From contig BFEA01000027.1 in NCBI GenBank assembly GCA_003427395.1, positions 4,806,274 to 4,838,709 of the forward strand: 32,436 nucleotides of DNA. The letters run 5' to 3'. The position numbers and the translations under genes are program-made. The notes beneath the pieces are model-generated. The model was not told where the DNA came from. It searched no databases and was given only the letters and a program-made list of their open reading frames with translations. This DNA comes from Chara braunii (Eukaryota; Streptophyta; Charophyceae; Charales; Characeae). Numbering within the stretch: position 1 is the stretch's first letter; each line of letters opens with the position of its first letter. Of this stretch, positions 1 to 10,463 are shown one piece after another.

Positions 1-489
1 AAATTTGTCGAGTCATTCACGAAAGAGTTCGTTCATCGTTCTTTGGAAAGTAGCAGGGGCATTCGTTAGACCAAAGGGCAAAACTACGAATTCATAATGT
101 CCATACCTTGTCCTAAAGGCAGTCTTGTGTTGGTNTTNCGGCTCAACCTCAATCTGATGATAGCCGGATTTCAAATCAATCTTTGAAAATATTTTGCTTC
201 CCTGCACGCGATCTAGCAAATCGTCTATTCGCGGTAATGGTTCGGCATTTTTCATTGTTATATCATTTAACCTCCTATAATCTATACACATGCGAAAGCC
301 GCCGTCCTTTTTAGGCACAAAGAGCACAGGCGCACCATAGGGCGAGGAGCTAGGTCTTATCCAACCATTTTTCAACAGCTCGTCGAGTTGGGTTCGCAGT
401 TCCTCCAATTCCTGGGGCGACATACGATAGATAGGCCCCTTCGGGGGCGCGCTCCCTGGAATGATATCAACGCGGTGGCGGATTGGTCT
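1..489 (-). pseudogene. Ty3/gypsy retrotransposon reverse transcriptase fragment
   Basis: On the minus strand this reads as the N-terminal part of a Ty3/gypsy reverse transcriptase. In order it shows the linker [21 protein letters not shown] (reading from about 477 down to 415), then [29 protein letters not shown], the palm motif [10 protein letters not shown] with the first catalytic Asp, and [13 protein letters not shown]. The frame opens just after a TAA at 490-492. It is broken by a TGA at 13-15, directly before LDKF, where intact elements run on to the YLDD box; that box lies beyond the window edge. Two ambiguous bases (135 and 138) give two unknown residues. No protease, integrase or LTR is visible. 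The element family is certain from the motifs; the copy is a truncated relic. Confidence 0.9.
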
Positions 490-1034
490 TTAGGCGCTTG
501 TTATGGTGAAAACCCAAAACACATTGACACAGCATGTAGGAGTCACGTAGAAGCCATCCGTCTATGTCGTGCCATTCGATGTAGCAACTGCAACTGCGAG
601 AATGGGATGTGGTGCTTCCACAGTCCTCACCCAAACCAGTCCTGTCCAGTCTGTAGGAGTGGCCCCTTACCATAGGCAACGGCTGCTCCTTGACTCAAAA
701 TTCCCTTCTGCCCAAACACTGACTGGCCTGTTGTGCCATTCTAGAGTAGTCTGCTCCAGCCGCGAGTAGTGAGAACCCTGTGAAGTTTGTCTTTCGTCAG
801 TTCTGCTCTTTGCTCCACTTCCCTCGAGAGAGGGTTAATGGAAGGTCCAAAATTCGGGGTTTTTCGCCGCATCTGACGCATCACCAACAAGCAATGCCAT
901 CGAAAATGACACCACCTATTAACCATCAGTGGTTCCGTCCTCTTCCCCTCCTCTTCCCCTTCTGCCTCCCCCGCCCCTCGCTTCCTATAGAACTCCACCC
1001 CATCCTTTCCTTCCTCCCTCCTCTTGTGTACTAC
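490..1034. other. Non-coding stretch, nothing recognised
   Basis: No gene or element end is visible. The short open frames on both strands lack recognisable motifs. The stretch from about 940 to 1020 is pyrimidine-rich on the plus strand. The REV1 exons upstream of exon A were looked for here and not found. Confidence 0.5.
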
Positions 1035-2100
1035 CAGCAAATGCATATGAATGAGCATCATTAAGAGAACAGACAAGATGTAGGCTGAAGAGCTGAGGAA
1101 AAATCATCGGGAATATACCTCCGCATTTCCTTTGCCTCCTTTCATAGCGTGCAAGTGGGCCGTTATGGCACAGGGATGCGGGCAGCTGGTGCTCAACGAC
1201 AATCAACGTGGCCAAGTGGGCCGTTATGGCACAGGGATGCGGGCAGCTGGTGCTCAACGACAATCAACGTGGCAAGCCTTGCACGTGAGAGGCACATGGA
1301 GCTGCAAGAACGAATAAAAAGGGTACCCAAAGAAAGCCAAGGTAAAGATAGTGAAGAAAGGGATATAACCGATCTGTGTGCTTCATGTTGCCTGCGATAG
1401 AGGTAGAAGTGTTTCATTGTTGGATTCATCTTTAGTGTTCTTCATTTTCTGCAATAGTGGTAGCTGCTTTCATTTTGGATCTACTCATCTGGGTGGAACA
1501 GGGGCTGTTGTGGTGACAATCTACAAACATGCACATGCACACATATCAAAACATTAACTCATCTGGGTGAAAAAGGGGTTGTTCTGGTGGCAGTCAATAA
1601 CACACACACAAACACACACAGAACTGCACTAGTAGTAAATGCATACGGATGAGCATCATTAAGAGAACAGAAAAAGTATAAGGTGAAGATCTGAGGAAAA
1701 ATGAACAGGAATGTACCTCTGCCTTTGCTCTTTCTCCTTTCATAGTGTGCAAGCGGGCTGTTATGGCACACAGGGATGTGGGCAGCTCGTGCAGAACCAC
1801 AATCAACGTGGCAAGCGTTGTACATGAGAGGCACAGTAAGAGGGGAGTTGCTAGGACAAATGAACTGGGTACCCAAATAAGCCAAAGAGAACACAGTTAA
1901 GAAAGGGATTTGAATTTTGAATGCTTCTATTTTGCTCCGGCTTGCAATAAAGGTAAAACTGTTTCATTCAATTCATTGTTGGTTTGTCTCCACTCAAGTG
2001 TTTTCATTGTCTGCAATAGGACTAAAGCTGCTTCGATTTTGAGCCTGCTCATCTGGGTGGAATAGGGGCTGTTGTGGGGAAAATCCAAAACACACAGAAC
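1035..2100. repeat. Direct duplication of about 598-bp period, with a nested 61-bp tandem repeat
   Basis: Copy 1 (about 1035-1540) and copy 2 (about 1633-2100) share a long series of landmarks in the same order: GAGCATCATTAAGAGAACAG, CCTTTCATAG, ATCAACGTGGCAAGC, GGGTACCCAAA and CATCTGGGTGGAA. They are interrupted by many substitutions and small indels. A partial third copy of the last landmark sits near 1557. Inside copy 1, a 61-bp unit beginning near 1151 is repeated almost exactly at 1212; copy 2 has only one such unit, so this inner duplication is younger. No reading frame is shared by the copies. Confidence 0.8.
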
Positions 2101-2249
2101 TGCCTTGCTGGTATTTAACAACTGAATTGCTAATATGAATTGCTAATAATCTGAACTCCACTGAACAACGAGCTGCAAACGAGTGTCTCTCTGGTTGGTA
2201 TCTGCTGTGTGTGTGAAGTCTGGACTAAGTGCAGCCAATCCCTGTTATG

Positions 2250-2250
<1 letters not shown>

Positions 2251-2320
<70 letters not shown>

Positions 2321-2345
2321 CGCGCGCGGGCGCCCGTGCGCGTGT
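2251..2345. repeat. (TG)33 microsatellite continuing into CG-rich alternating purine-pyrimidine DNA
   Basis: Thirty-three TG units run from 2251 to 2316. They pass directly into a GC-rich, mostly alternating stretch up to about 2345 (GTGCGCGCGCGGGCGCCCGT). Nearly 95 bp therefore alternate purine and pyrimidine, the composition that favours left-handed DNA. Long open frames across it in both directions encode only VC or TH repeats and are artefacts. Confidence 0.95.
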
Positions 2346-2817
2346 TCGTGTAGGTGTCCGATCAACTGTACAGCATTCTGCATAGCAACTCAAACATCGT
2401 ACAGGTCAGTTTCTGACACTCTCTGTTTCCCAACAGACTCCTGAGGCCTGCAGGTCAGTGTAGAGGAATAGCAGAGTATTGCAAGAGTAGCGGGGTGCAA
2501 ATAGTGTGGATGTAAACTGATGTGTGCCGTAATGCAGGCATGATGTATGTTCTCTGGAGACAGTGAACAACCTTGTTTTCTTGAACTTTACATGAGAAGC
2601 CTGAACTAGTTATTCAACCAGCGGAGAGGTTTCCATGAGTGTCTACCACTTGTTTTTTGGTTAGTTTTGGGAAAGTTGTGGCTGAGTCAAGCAGTATGCT
2701 GTGAATGGAACCTTATCTAACTTGTGCCATCCTTATGTGAAAAAAAACGAAGAAGAAAAGCCTGTAAAACCAGGTTGCTCATGGTGAAAGAATCAGTTGC
2801 CTTTTTATGTTAAAAAA
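2346..2817. other. Non-coding stretch, nothing recognised
   Basis: Moderately AT-rich DNA between the TG tract and the first hAT element. No coding similarity, RNA gene or repeat is seen. It ends in TTAAAAAA (2810-2817), the target duplication of the adjacent element. Confidence 0.5.
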
Positions 2818-3767
2818 CTGTGTTGCATACCCCGACGGTCGGTGGCCCTCGACTGGTTGGAGTCCGACCAGCCGACCGGTTGGCTGGTCGGCACCTACCA
2901 GTCGGGGATTGTCGGCACCCTGAAAAAAAAAAAAAAAAAAAAGTTCTTTTTTTTTGGGTCCAGAACCTAGGTTGTTTTTCCGCGCGCCCAAAAAAAAAAA
3001 AAAAAAAGAAAAGCGAAATTCAAAAATTTTAAATTTTAAATTTTAAAATTCCAGAAACAAGAAATGTTGTGTAGAATTGCAATACAAACAACTTTTGGCT
3101 AAGGGTCACATCCGAATTCCTCACCGAATCGGAGATAAAAAAGAAAATGACAAAATCACACGAAAGGAACCCCCTTTAACCCCCCTTAGCCCCTTTAAAA
3201 ACAATTTTTACCCTCCTTCCCCCCCCTTGACAGCCTACTCTCAAAAAATGAAAAGGCCCGGATTTGGGGTCCTCTGGGAGATCGCAGAAAGGCAAAAAAA
3301 AATATCAAAAACTTATTTGTATTTTTTTTTGCATGCCTGGATACCCCGGGCGTCACGCCCGGGTGCTGTCCGACCGGGCATGAAAATCATCCTAGTCCAG
3401 AACCCCTAATAACCCCACCAACACCCCATACCCGCCCCCAATACCCCCATACACTCCTCCAACGCCCCCAAACCGCCCTGCAACACCCTCATACCCCCCC
3501 CAATACCCCCAATACCCCTTATACCAACCCTATATCCCCCTATACCCCCCCTATGCCACCTTCCCAGCCCCCCCCCAAATACCCCCCCTCAACCCCAAAA
3601 AATTCTCAGCAGATTTGGGCTGCGCTCAGCAAGCGCAGTACAGCCCCGAACTCAGATTTGAAAAAAAACAGTGGATGGCTGTTTTCAGACTGGTCGGCAG
3701 ACCACCGACCGGTCGGCCCCACTGGTCGGCTGCAATACATTTGGCAGTCGGCAGGTATGCAACCCTG
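2818..3767. mobile_element. Non-autonomous hAT element, copy 1 of a family with GACCGGTCGG-rich ends
   Basis: The right end is TATGCAACCCTG; the left end is CTGTGTTGCATACC, matching the inverse of the right end (CAGGGTTGCATACC) except for two substitutions. It is flanked by an 8-bp target duplication, TTAAAAAA (2810-2817) and TTAAGAAA (3768-3775), with one mismatch. The CAGGG terminus with an 8-bp duplication is diagnostic of hAT transposons. Both subterminal regions are crowded with CGACCGGTCGG-type palindromes (2833-2920 and 3690-3757). The 950-bp interior has homopolymer tracts, a CCCGGGCG hairpin (3345-3363) and C-rich repeats, with no transposase. It must rely on a transposase elsewhere. 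The family is shared with 29137-30607. Confidence 0.85.
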
Positions 3768-3775
3768 TTAAGAAA

Positions 3776-4197
3776 GGGCCTTTCACTGGATTTCAGTCGA
3801 ATCCAACAGACAGGATTTTCACCATGTCCAATCCTTCAACTCTCCTACATCTTTTTCCTTTACCTTTTCCCATACCATTATCCAGTGGGTCCACTGCAGT
3901 GCTGTATGTCAAGCTTGGGTCTATGACCTTGGCTATGCCAGCAGATTTTATATTTTGGACCATTGGGATTGTTTGTTGCAGCTGTATGACTTAGATCCAG
4001 GGCATTGGGTTTGTGTTTGCCACGCAGCGGGTATTCACAGAGGAGGGTAAGGTACCGTGCTGTGACTAGATCCACGGCGGTGGATTTGTGTTCACTATGC
4101 ACTGGGTGTTCTCAAAGGAAGGTAAGGTAACACACTATGTGCTGCTCAGATTGCTGAATGGTGGGGAGGAGGGGTTGGGCGGGTAAGGGTAGCATTT
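3776..4197. repeat. Spacer with a degenerate ~76-bp tandem duplication
   Basis: Two related units occupy about 3982-4058 and 4059-4134. Both follow the order CTGT(AT)GACT, AGATCCA, TTTGTGTT, a CAC/TGC block, TTC, GGTAAGGTA. There is no gene content. The GGTAAGGTA repeats resemble splice donors but have no matching exon. Confidence 0.55.
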
Positions 4198-4320
4198 CGA
4201 TCGGTCCATCGGTCCATCGGTCCATCGGTCCATCGGTCGGTCGGTTGGTCAGTAGGTCTGTCAGTAGGTGGGTTGGTCAAACAGTCTGTCGGACGGTTGG
4301 TTGGTCAGTCGGTCAGTCGT
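4198..4320. repeat. TCGGTCCA minisatellite
   Basis: Four to five near-perfect 8-bp units (TCGGTCCA) at 4201-4235 decay into variants built from GGTYRGT blocks up to 4320. The open frame across it is an artefact made of serine, glycine and valine repeats. Confidence 0.9.
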
Positions 4321-5059
4321 TTTTCTTGTCAAAGGAGTTGAAAGGACAAATGTTAGGGTTTTGGGGGGAGAAGGTGTTTGATGTGTCTGTTGCACTCTGT
4401 TGTACAGTCAACATGTTTGGGAACAAGAAATTGAACTGTCATCGTCTGCTGATGAAACAGGAAAAGAGAAAAGGAAAACAGGGGCTCAGGACACAGTTAC
4501 TAGAGCTTTTTTTGGAAAGCATCTGGCTGCAATTGGGGCCATGTTCAGGCCAGAAAGTTCTAGTGCAAGCATCTCCTGATTTCCCCCTGGTTGTCAGATG
4601 GGAACAATGATTGACAGCAAGAACAATGTTATGACAGGGGTAGCTCAATCTCTCCAGTGATTAGTGGCCCGAAGTGGTGATAGGGAAGTTGTTTGAAGAG
4701 ATTTTTACCAAATTTTGCATCACTAAGGAATTTATAAGCCCTGGATTCTACACTCGCTTCTGCCTTTTTTAACATGACCTTCCACTGGCAAGTCTTAACC
4801 ACAATACTCGGTAACTGTGTAACAATGATTGGCTGAACACCACAGCGAACCAGATAAGGAGGAGGGGGGAAGAGGGGACCAGAAAGGAAGAAAGGGATTG
4901 ACTGAACACCAGTGAGCTGCGCACCAGTGATTTCTTTCCAGAGTGGGAAGGATTAGCTGTTTGCCCAGCTGAGCAATTACATAGTCTCATGTTTTGAGCT
5001 ACGATCAAATCTTGCGAGCTTGCTGATCCTTCTGCTGCGTAGAGTCTGGTTTTCCACCG
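4321..5059. other. Non-coding stretch upstream of REV1 exon A
   Basis: No gene or element end is recognised. REV1 codons expected just 5' of exon A (the segment ending in a basic patch followed by VQ) were looked for and not seen, so the preceding exon lies farther upstream or was missed. Confidence 0.5.
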
Positions 5060-5172
5060 CTGCCGTCTTCACCCGAATAGAACGCCCGGTCATTATAGCT
5101 GTATTTGGGGCAACATTCAGCCTATCGATACAGCTATAATGGCCGGGCGTTCTACTCAGGTGAAGACTGTAG
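5060..5172. mobile_element. Foldback (hairpin) MITE, copy 1
   Basis: Two arms of about 45 bp (5060-5104 and 5128-5172) are almost perfect inverted repeats around a 23-bp spacer. The inner arm is GGTCATTATAGCTGTAT; outward lie CGCCCG and then GTCTTCACC. A sister copy is at 28392-28502 with the same inner arm, different outer arm bases that are again self-complementary, and a related spacer in the opposite orientation. No coding capacity and no clear target duplication. The paired copies are certain; the transposon class is not. Confidence 0.8.
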
Positions 5173-5252
5173 GTAGTAAGTGCTATCAACTCACTATTAA
5201 GGTTTCTCTTTTTTTTCCCTTTCCCTTCATTGTTTGTTTTCTGGCGAAGCAG

Positions 5253-5450
5253 GCTATCAGCTGTGACGAGGCATTCATAGACACCACTGGCCTTGGGGAC
5301 CCAGAGGCAATTGCTCTGAAGATTAGGAGGGAGATCGAGGAGATGACGGGTTGCACTGCCAGTGCGGGGATATCACATAACATGCTTCTTGCGCGAATGG
5401 CAACACGCAGAGCGAAGCCCAACAACCAGTACTATCTTCATGAAGATGAG
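5253..5450 (+). CDS. REV1: REV1 exon A: catalytic palm segment of the Y-family translesion polymerase
   Basis: This 66-codon exon encodes part of REV1, the nuclear deoxycytidyl transferase that inserts C opposite damaged or abasic template positions and scaffolds other translesion polymerases. It opens with AISCDEAFID; the D-E pair after SC is the family's metal-binding catalytic pair in the palm. It then has IRREIEEMTGCTASAGISHN and LLARMATRRAKPN, the hallmark run of Y-family palms. Both ends are phase 0. The acceptor is a pyrimidine-rich tract ending GCGAAGCAG before 5253, and the donor is GAG|GTACGG at 5450/5451. The frame downstream of the donor loses similarity at once, which supports that boundary. 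No stops or frameshifts. Earlier exons (BRCT, N-terminal polymerase region) are not in the window. Similarity is highest to plant REV1 by recall; DNA polymerase kappa and eta differ at these motifs. Confidence 0.93.
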
Positions 5451-6648
5451 GTACGGAAGTCGGAAGGACAAAATAGGAGGTGGCCCAGGTGGGCATGAAA
5501 TGTGAGCTAGTTCAAGGCATGAAGGTTAGCTTTTGTATGATTGGCATTGGGGCACGCTGCCTCTCTCGTGACCGATAGTACTTTGTCTTATTCCCTCTAT
5601 CTAAGGAAGCAAAGGTGCCTTATATACACAGTCGGAACCCACCATAATTGGCAACTCCCAGGCCCACTCGGCTGGGTCAATTCGAGATCCTGGATGGGCG
5701 TGCAGGGTTCATACACCCTGTAGTCTTCGTCTTCAATAGCCCGAATTTTCCTGAGGAGGTGGAGTCTGACCGCAACCTGCGCCATGCAGATCTTATCAAC
5801 TTGGCTGACCGTTTGACCCGGCTCCTCTATATCATACATTCCCATTATTCCCCCCCCCCCCCTTGGCCCCTCCTTTTTGGATGGGCGTGGAGGGTTCATA
5901 CACCCTGTAGTCTTCGTCTTCAATAACTTGGAGTTTCCTGGGGAGATGGAGTCTGACGGCCACCAGCGCCATGCAGATTTTATTAACTCGGCTGACCGTT
6001 TGACCTGGCTCCTCTATATCATACATTCCCATTATTCCCCACTGCCCCCTCGGCCCCTCCTAAGGACAGGACCACACAGACCCAGGTTGGCTGCTGTGCC
6101 AGCAGTGCAATCCATGTCGGATGGACCGATAGCAGAAGGTCATTGAGATTCGAGTGCAGGTTATGGCAGTCCTTCAGCAGGTCTTGAAGCTCCTTCCGTG
6201 TGAGTTTTCCATCGCTTGTAATTGTCGTCCCAGAAATGTTTGAGCTACCCTACGCCTCTCTCTACCCAAGCGGCCCATCGGCTGTCCCGCGCAGTCGATG
6301 TCGTGGCTTACCCAACCTGTCCTTAAGCCATTGGTTGAAGAATAGAGGCTGTCGAAGCACCTCCGCCCTGGTGGATGGCACTCTTACCTTCACTGGGAAG
6401 ATTTCTCGTCAGGTCCTCAAGAGCTTCCACCAGTGGTGTAGACTGCCGGGGTAGAGGTAACAAGGGAAGTGACTGGAGGCGGATGCCAGGCAGAACTGGT
6501 CCTTTCCCTTGTTAATGATGTGCTTTTTGAATGGTTGGACTGAGAAATGCCTTTCGAAAGCATGCCTCTTGATCCAAGTTCGTAGGATATCAACAAGTTT
6601 CATGACTTATGTTTAATACCTGTCCGCTGTGTTCATCTTTCTGTGCAG
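5451..6648 (+). other. REV1 intron between exons A and B (1198 bp)
   Basis: It begins GTACGG and ends CTTTCTGTGCAG, so it is a standard GT-AG intron joining two phase-0 exons. It contains a 187-bp tandem duplication (separate entry). The part after the duplication (6065-6648) shows no gene, RNA or repeat that can be named. Confidence 0.85.
5691..6064. repeat. 187-bp tandem duplication
   Basis: Unit 1 (5691-5877) and unit 2 (5878-6064) start with TGGATGGGCGTG and both carry GTTCATACACCCTGTAG, GTCTTCGTCTTCAATA and CTCCTCTATATCATACATTC. They differ at scattered sites and in a C run (about 14 C in unit 1, absent in unit 2). Each unit is open in one frame on each strand, for example GFIHPVVFVFN on plus and MGMYDIEEPGQTVS on minus. 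The 187-bp length is not a multiple of three, so the copies are out of frame with each other. No protein family is recognised. Confidence 0.85.
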
Positions 6649-6768
6649 GCTGAGGAGTTCATTTCTGAGCTGGAAGTGTCCGATTTACCTGGAGTTGGTT
6701 GGTCTCTGAAAGAACGCCTCAAGGCAAAAGGCATCAACCTATGTAAGGAACTCAGGCGTCTCTCTAAG
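6649..6768 (+). CDS. REV1: REV1 exon B: thumb helix-hairpin-helix segment
   Basis: This 40-codon, phase-0 exon continues REV1 from exon A. It encodes AEEFISELEVSDLPGVGWSL followed by KERLKAKGI and CKELRRLSK. The LPGVG turn between two helices is the helix-hairpin-helix of the thumb, which grips the DNA backbone behind the active site in Y-family polymerases. The acceptor is TTCTGTGCAG before 6649 and the donor is AAG|GTGCGA at 6768/6769. After the donor the reading frame remains open for about 47 codons, but similarity stops exactly there. There are no internal stops. The intron that follows is 22.1 kb, so splicing of this exon to exon C depends on a very long transcript. Confidence 0.92.
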
Positions 6769-6946
6769 GTGCGATACAAATTCCCACTGAACTCTTTTTT
6801 GAAGTTCTTAGAACATTCAAGCTTTGAAGCTGTGTCAGTGTGGAAGTTTACTCCAACGAATACTTTGGTTTTGGTGTTCGCAGTTGGATGGGCACAACAA
6901 ACCAGCTGATAACATGCAGAGCCGCAGGGAGGCTCTTGCTGCGGCG

Positions 6947-7105
6947 AATGGACGGATGGAAGGGTTGGACGGATGGGCAGATGGGCGACTGGGCGGCTGG
7001 TCAGATGAGCAGATGAACGGATGGAGGGATTAAGGGATTGAGGGATGGACGTATTGGACGGATCAGACAGATGGGTGGATGGGCAGATGAATGGATGGAC
7101 AGATG
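6947..7105. repeat. GGATGGAC-type 4/8-bp minisatellite
   Basis: Degenerate units of GGATGGAC, GATGGGCA and GGAGGGATT run through the interval, all purine-rich on the plus strand. Any open frame is a repeat artefact. Confidence 0.85.
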
Positions 7106-8779
7106 TACAGAGTGCTGTTTGTTTTGAGGAGTGACACGCTATGGGTGACCAATGGCCAATGGTTCTGTTGTTTCCTGCTATCCATACTTACCACTCAATT
7201 GAATACAGGAGAAGGAAAGGATGAAAAATGATGTAACTTCATGTGAGAAAGATAACAAAGGTGAAAAATGATGTAAGAAAGATAACAAAGGTGCATTTCA
7301 CATAGGTTGATTGAGGTCATAAGATCTCTGGTCAGTGACTTTCACTGATTGCTTCCAAGTTCAGAAGGTCAACATTGAATGACCATTTCTCCCTGTTGAT
7401 GGTGTTCTCTTGGTAGTGAACGAGGCCAACCAATCATTGTCTTCTTCCTTCTTCCTCCTGTTTTCTTTGTGTGGAATTTTTTCAAAGCATATCCTTATGG
7501 CTATGTCCGCTCCTATCCCGGGGATCTTCAGTCCAGTTCCCAACCCGGCAGTGAGTCAAGTATGCTAGATACAGAATGCACTCACAATCCTCCATGTTCT
7601 GGCTGGGAGGGCGTGGGCTATTCCTAACCAAAATATCTACCTACCTGCAAATACTCTCACTTCTTGGCTCCTCAGTCGAAAACTGTGTGTTGTGTGTCAC
7701 AGTGCTCACAGTCTTAGTAGCAGCAGTGCCATATTGCTAGTTGCATGATGGTAGAACTGGCCTGCATTCGTGAGCCGTTGATCATAAGGATAAGCGGCGT
7801 AATATTGCTTTATTTCCTTTTTCGAAACCACTGCTGGCCCTGAGCCTGTTGGATCCTTGACTTGGAGGTTCCTCAACTACCCAGCAGCGCTTTCAATTGC
7901 AGGCAGTCACTATCCTCTACCCGGAGGTTGCCGCATCTGGACTACCTAGGCACTTTCAAATGCAGGGAGCCACAATGCATAATCAGATGCCAAGACAGCG
8001 CTTTGACAGCACAAAGGGCCCATTGAAATGCTTCTTGTGTGGCTAGTCCAGACCATCGTCAAGCTGCTACCATGCTAACCTATGTGGCTGGCATACATGC
8101 GGCTACGAGCCATCAGGGCAAGTGGAGCTTTGAATGGATTTGCGGCCCTTGGGGGGGCAGTGCTGAATAGCCTGTAAAACGGTGCATTTCAACACCCTCT
8201 CACCTGAGTCTCTGACCGCTTAGTTTTGAGAAAAGGCCCCTGTCACCCCCTTTCCATGCTTCCTCCTCCCGCTCAAACTGGCCTGTGTGCTGTTGGCCAA
8301 TTGAATAAAATTAAAAATGATGAAAATAAAGTCTGGCTGGACAACAGCTAGATAGGTTGGGGGCCACTGGAGGTTTCTAGCTTCAAGACAGTTGCGAGAA
8401 GTTTTCGGCTACAATAAGAGCTTGTGAAACGTGTTATTTTAACTTATTAATATTGAAGGCTTATTTTCTGCTTGCACAAGTGGTTGTACCCCCTAAAATA
8501 AACCAGACTGACACAGTGACTAACCTATCACTTATCGTAGCCTGGTCTGACCACTCCCTCAAGAAGAAGCATGATTGCAGAATTGAGTAGCATGCACCAC
8601 TTAGCATCTAGCGGCTACTCTTACACATCACGTATAGCCGATGCTCCATGTCAGATTAGGCTAGACATCACAAGGTACTCATTGACAATAGAAACAAGAC
8701 TTTATCAACATTTGTATTATCTGTCGGGAAAAAAACAAATCTGGTCATTCTGTCCATCATTCTTTCTATTGTCTAGCTC
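7106..8779. other. Intronic DNA, no gene seen
   Basis: AT-richer DNA than the flanking LINE. One short tandem duplication is visible: a unit with GAAAAATGATGTAA and GAAAGATAACAAAGGTG at about 7220-7261, repeated in shortened form at 7262-7291. Between about 7860 and 7980 two loosely similar segments contain GGAGGTT and CTTTCAATTGCAGG or CTTTCAAATGCAGG. Nothing else is recognised. Confidence 0.5.
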
Positions 8780-10463
8780 ATAGGAGTCGCGCCGGGAGCG
8801 GCGACTGCCGCGGGGCGCAACCGCGGGGTATTGACGCAGCCTGTTCACTCGCGCCGTGTTGAGCGAAGGCAGGTAGTGGACACACAGCGCCATCGATGGT
8901 GAGTGGCGAAGACACACCATAGCTGGGAGAAGGTGCGTGTGCGATAGCCTGCCATGACTTTCGGTGGGGGAGAACGGGGTCCGATTAAGGCGGGTCGCAC
9001 GTGGTAAGCTTGGAAACCGAAAGCGGACTACACACGTGCATGGAAGACCTGCGTGGGGACTTGGGCGCGAACCAAAGGGAGAACACATCGACGGGAGAAT
9101 TCGGCGGAAGAAAAAAGACTCGCATGCGGACAACATCGTCAATCTAGCGGGCAGAGGCTGGGGGGAGAGCAGAAAGAGGCGCAGATATGGACAAAGGGCT
9201 TCGTCGACGACAGTGGACAGCATCACCAATTGGTTGAAGGGAAGTTTTCTCTATTCAATAGGCGAGGATAGGATAAAAGAGGGGGAGGATAGAGAGGGGG
9301 GGCGCGCTGGTTTTTTGGACAGCGCCACGGTGGTTCTTCATTTCTTGCCCCCGGCGGGATTGCCACATCGGGAGGGGGCAGGGTATTGGAAGCTTGTCAT
9401 CTCGCCCCGGCGGGATTGCAACATCGGGTGGAGGCTGGGTATCGGGAGTTTTGAGTTATTGTCGGCAGTAGGGGAAGAAGACAGGGAGACGAAGAAAGAA
9501 AAAAAAGTGGGAACGAGAAGAGTAACTGGGCAAGACGCGAGTAAAGGCAGTAGAAAGAAAGAACGAACAGGGGGCGAGGATGGGGATGAAAAGTTAAAAA
9601 ATGAGGGAGGAGAGACGAAGAAAATCGGCAACCAAAACGGAGAGGAAAAGGTAGGGAGGATAACGCATGCAGGAGGGACGAGGGACAGTGAGGGTTTCGG
9701 GTGGGGGAACGAGGGGAGTAAACGGACGGGCCGGGATCGAAAAGAGACCAGTGGCGGACAAGGAAGAGAAAGGGAGGGAGGACGAGGGGGTTGAGAGCGA
9801 GGCAAGGACGGCTGTATACGACATCCGGGCGGAAAAGGACGGATTAGAAAGACAGGCAAAGGGATCTGAGGAAAGGGGGAGAAGGGGAGTCGGAACGAGG
9901 GAAGGGCAGCGTGAGCGGTGCGAAAAAGAAGAAAGAAACAGTGAGGAAGAGAGGTACGTATCAACAAAAACACGGGGAAAGAGGGGGCGGGTACGAGGGG
10001 GAGGGAGATGTTTTTTTGGACAGGATCGCAGAAGAATTCTACACCGCGTTGGGGGGGGGCTCGGGAGTGTGACTGGTGGTGGCAACGGAAGATCACACGT
10101 GGGGGGTTTGGCAAACGGCGAAAGACACGATCTGGAACAAACCAGGGCGGCGTGTGGAGGCGAGATCGTCCGATCAGGTAAGAGGAAGGGTCTGTGGGAG
10201 GATCACGGGCACGCGTCAGCAGGAGAGTCACGGAGAGCGGCAGGGCAGGGAGAGAACAGGGTCGGCACTGGGAACAGGATAGAGGAAGGAGAAATGGAAG
10301 TGCCTCTCCGCGTCACATACCAAACAGTCCCCGGAGAATTAATAAATCCCCCCCCCAAAAAAAAAGAAACTTCAAAAAAAAAAAAAAAAAAATTCAACAA
10401 GCAAAACCGGCCAATCTGTACAAACAACGAAAGAAAAAGAATAATTAAAACAAGACGGACCCA
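8780..10463 (+). promoter_or_regulatory. LINE 5' UTR, purine-rich, with a ~57-bp tandem repeat
   Basis: About 1.7 kb precede ORF1. The plus strand is strongly purine-biased (runs such as GAGGAAAGGGGGAGAAGGGG). Two units of about 57 bp lie at 9340-9392 and 9397-9448, both containing GCCCCGGCGGGATTGC or the like followed by ACATCGGG and GGGTAT. The long plus frames here (8964-9794, 9667-10467) and the mirrored Pro/Ser-rich minus frame are low-complexity by-products of this bias. The region ends in A-tracts (10358-10391). A promoter role is inferred from position only. Confidence 0.5.

Noticed and set aside
4158-4610. 150-codon plus-strand frame
   Set aside because: Its first half is the TCGGTCCA minisatellite and the rest has no recognisable motif.
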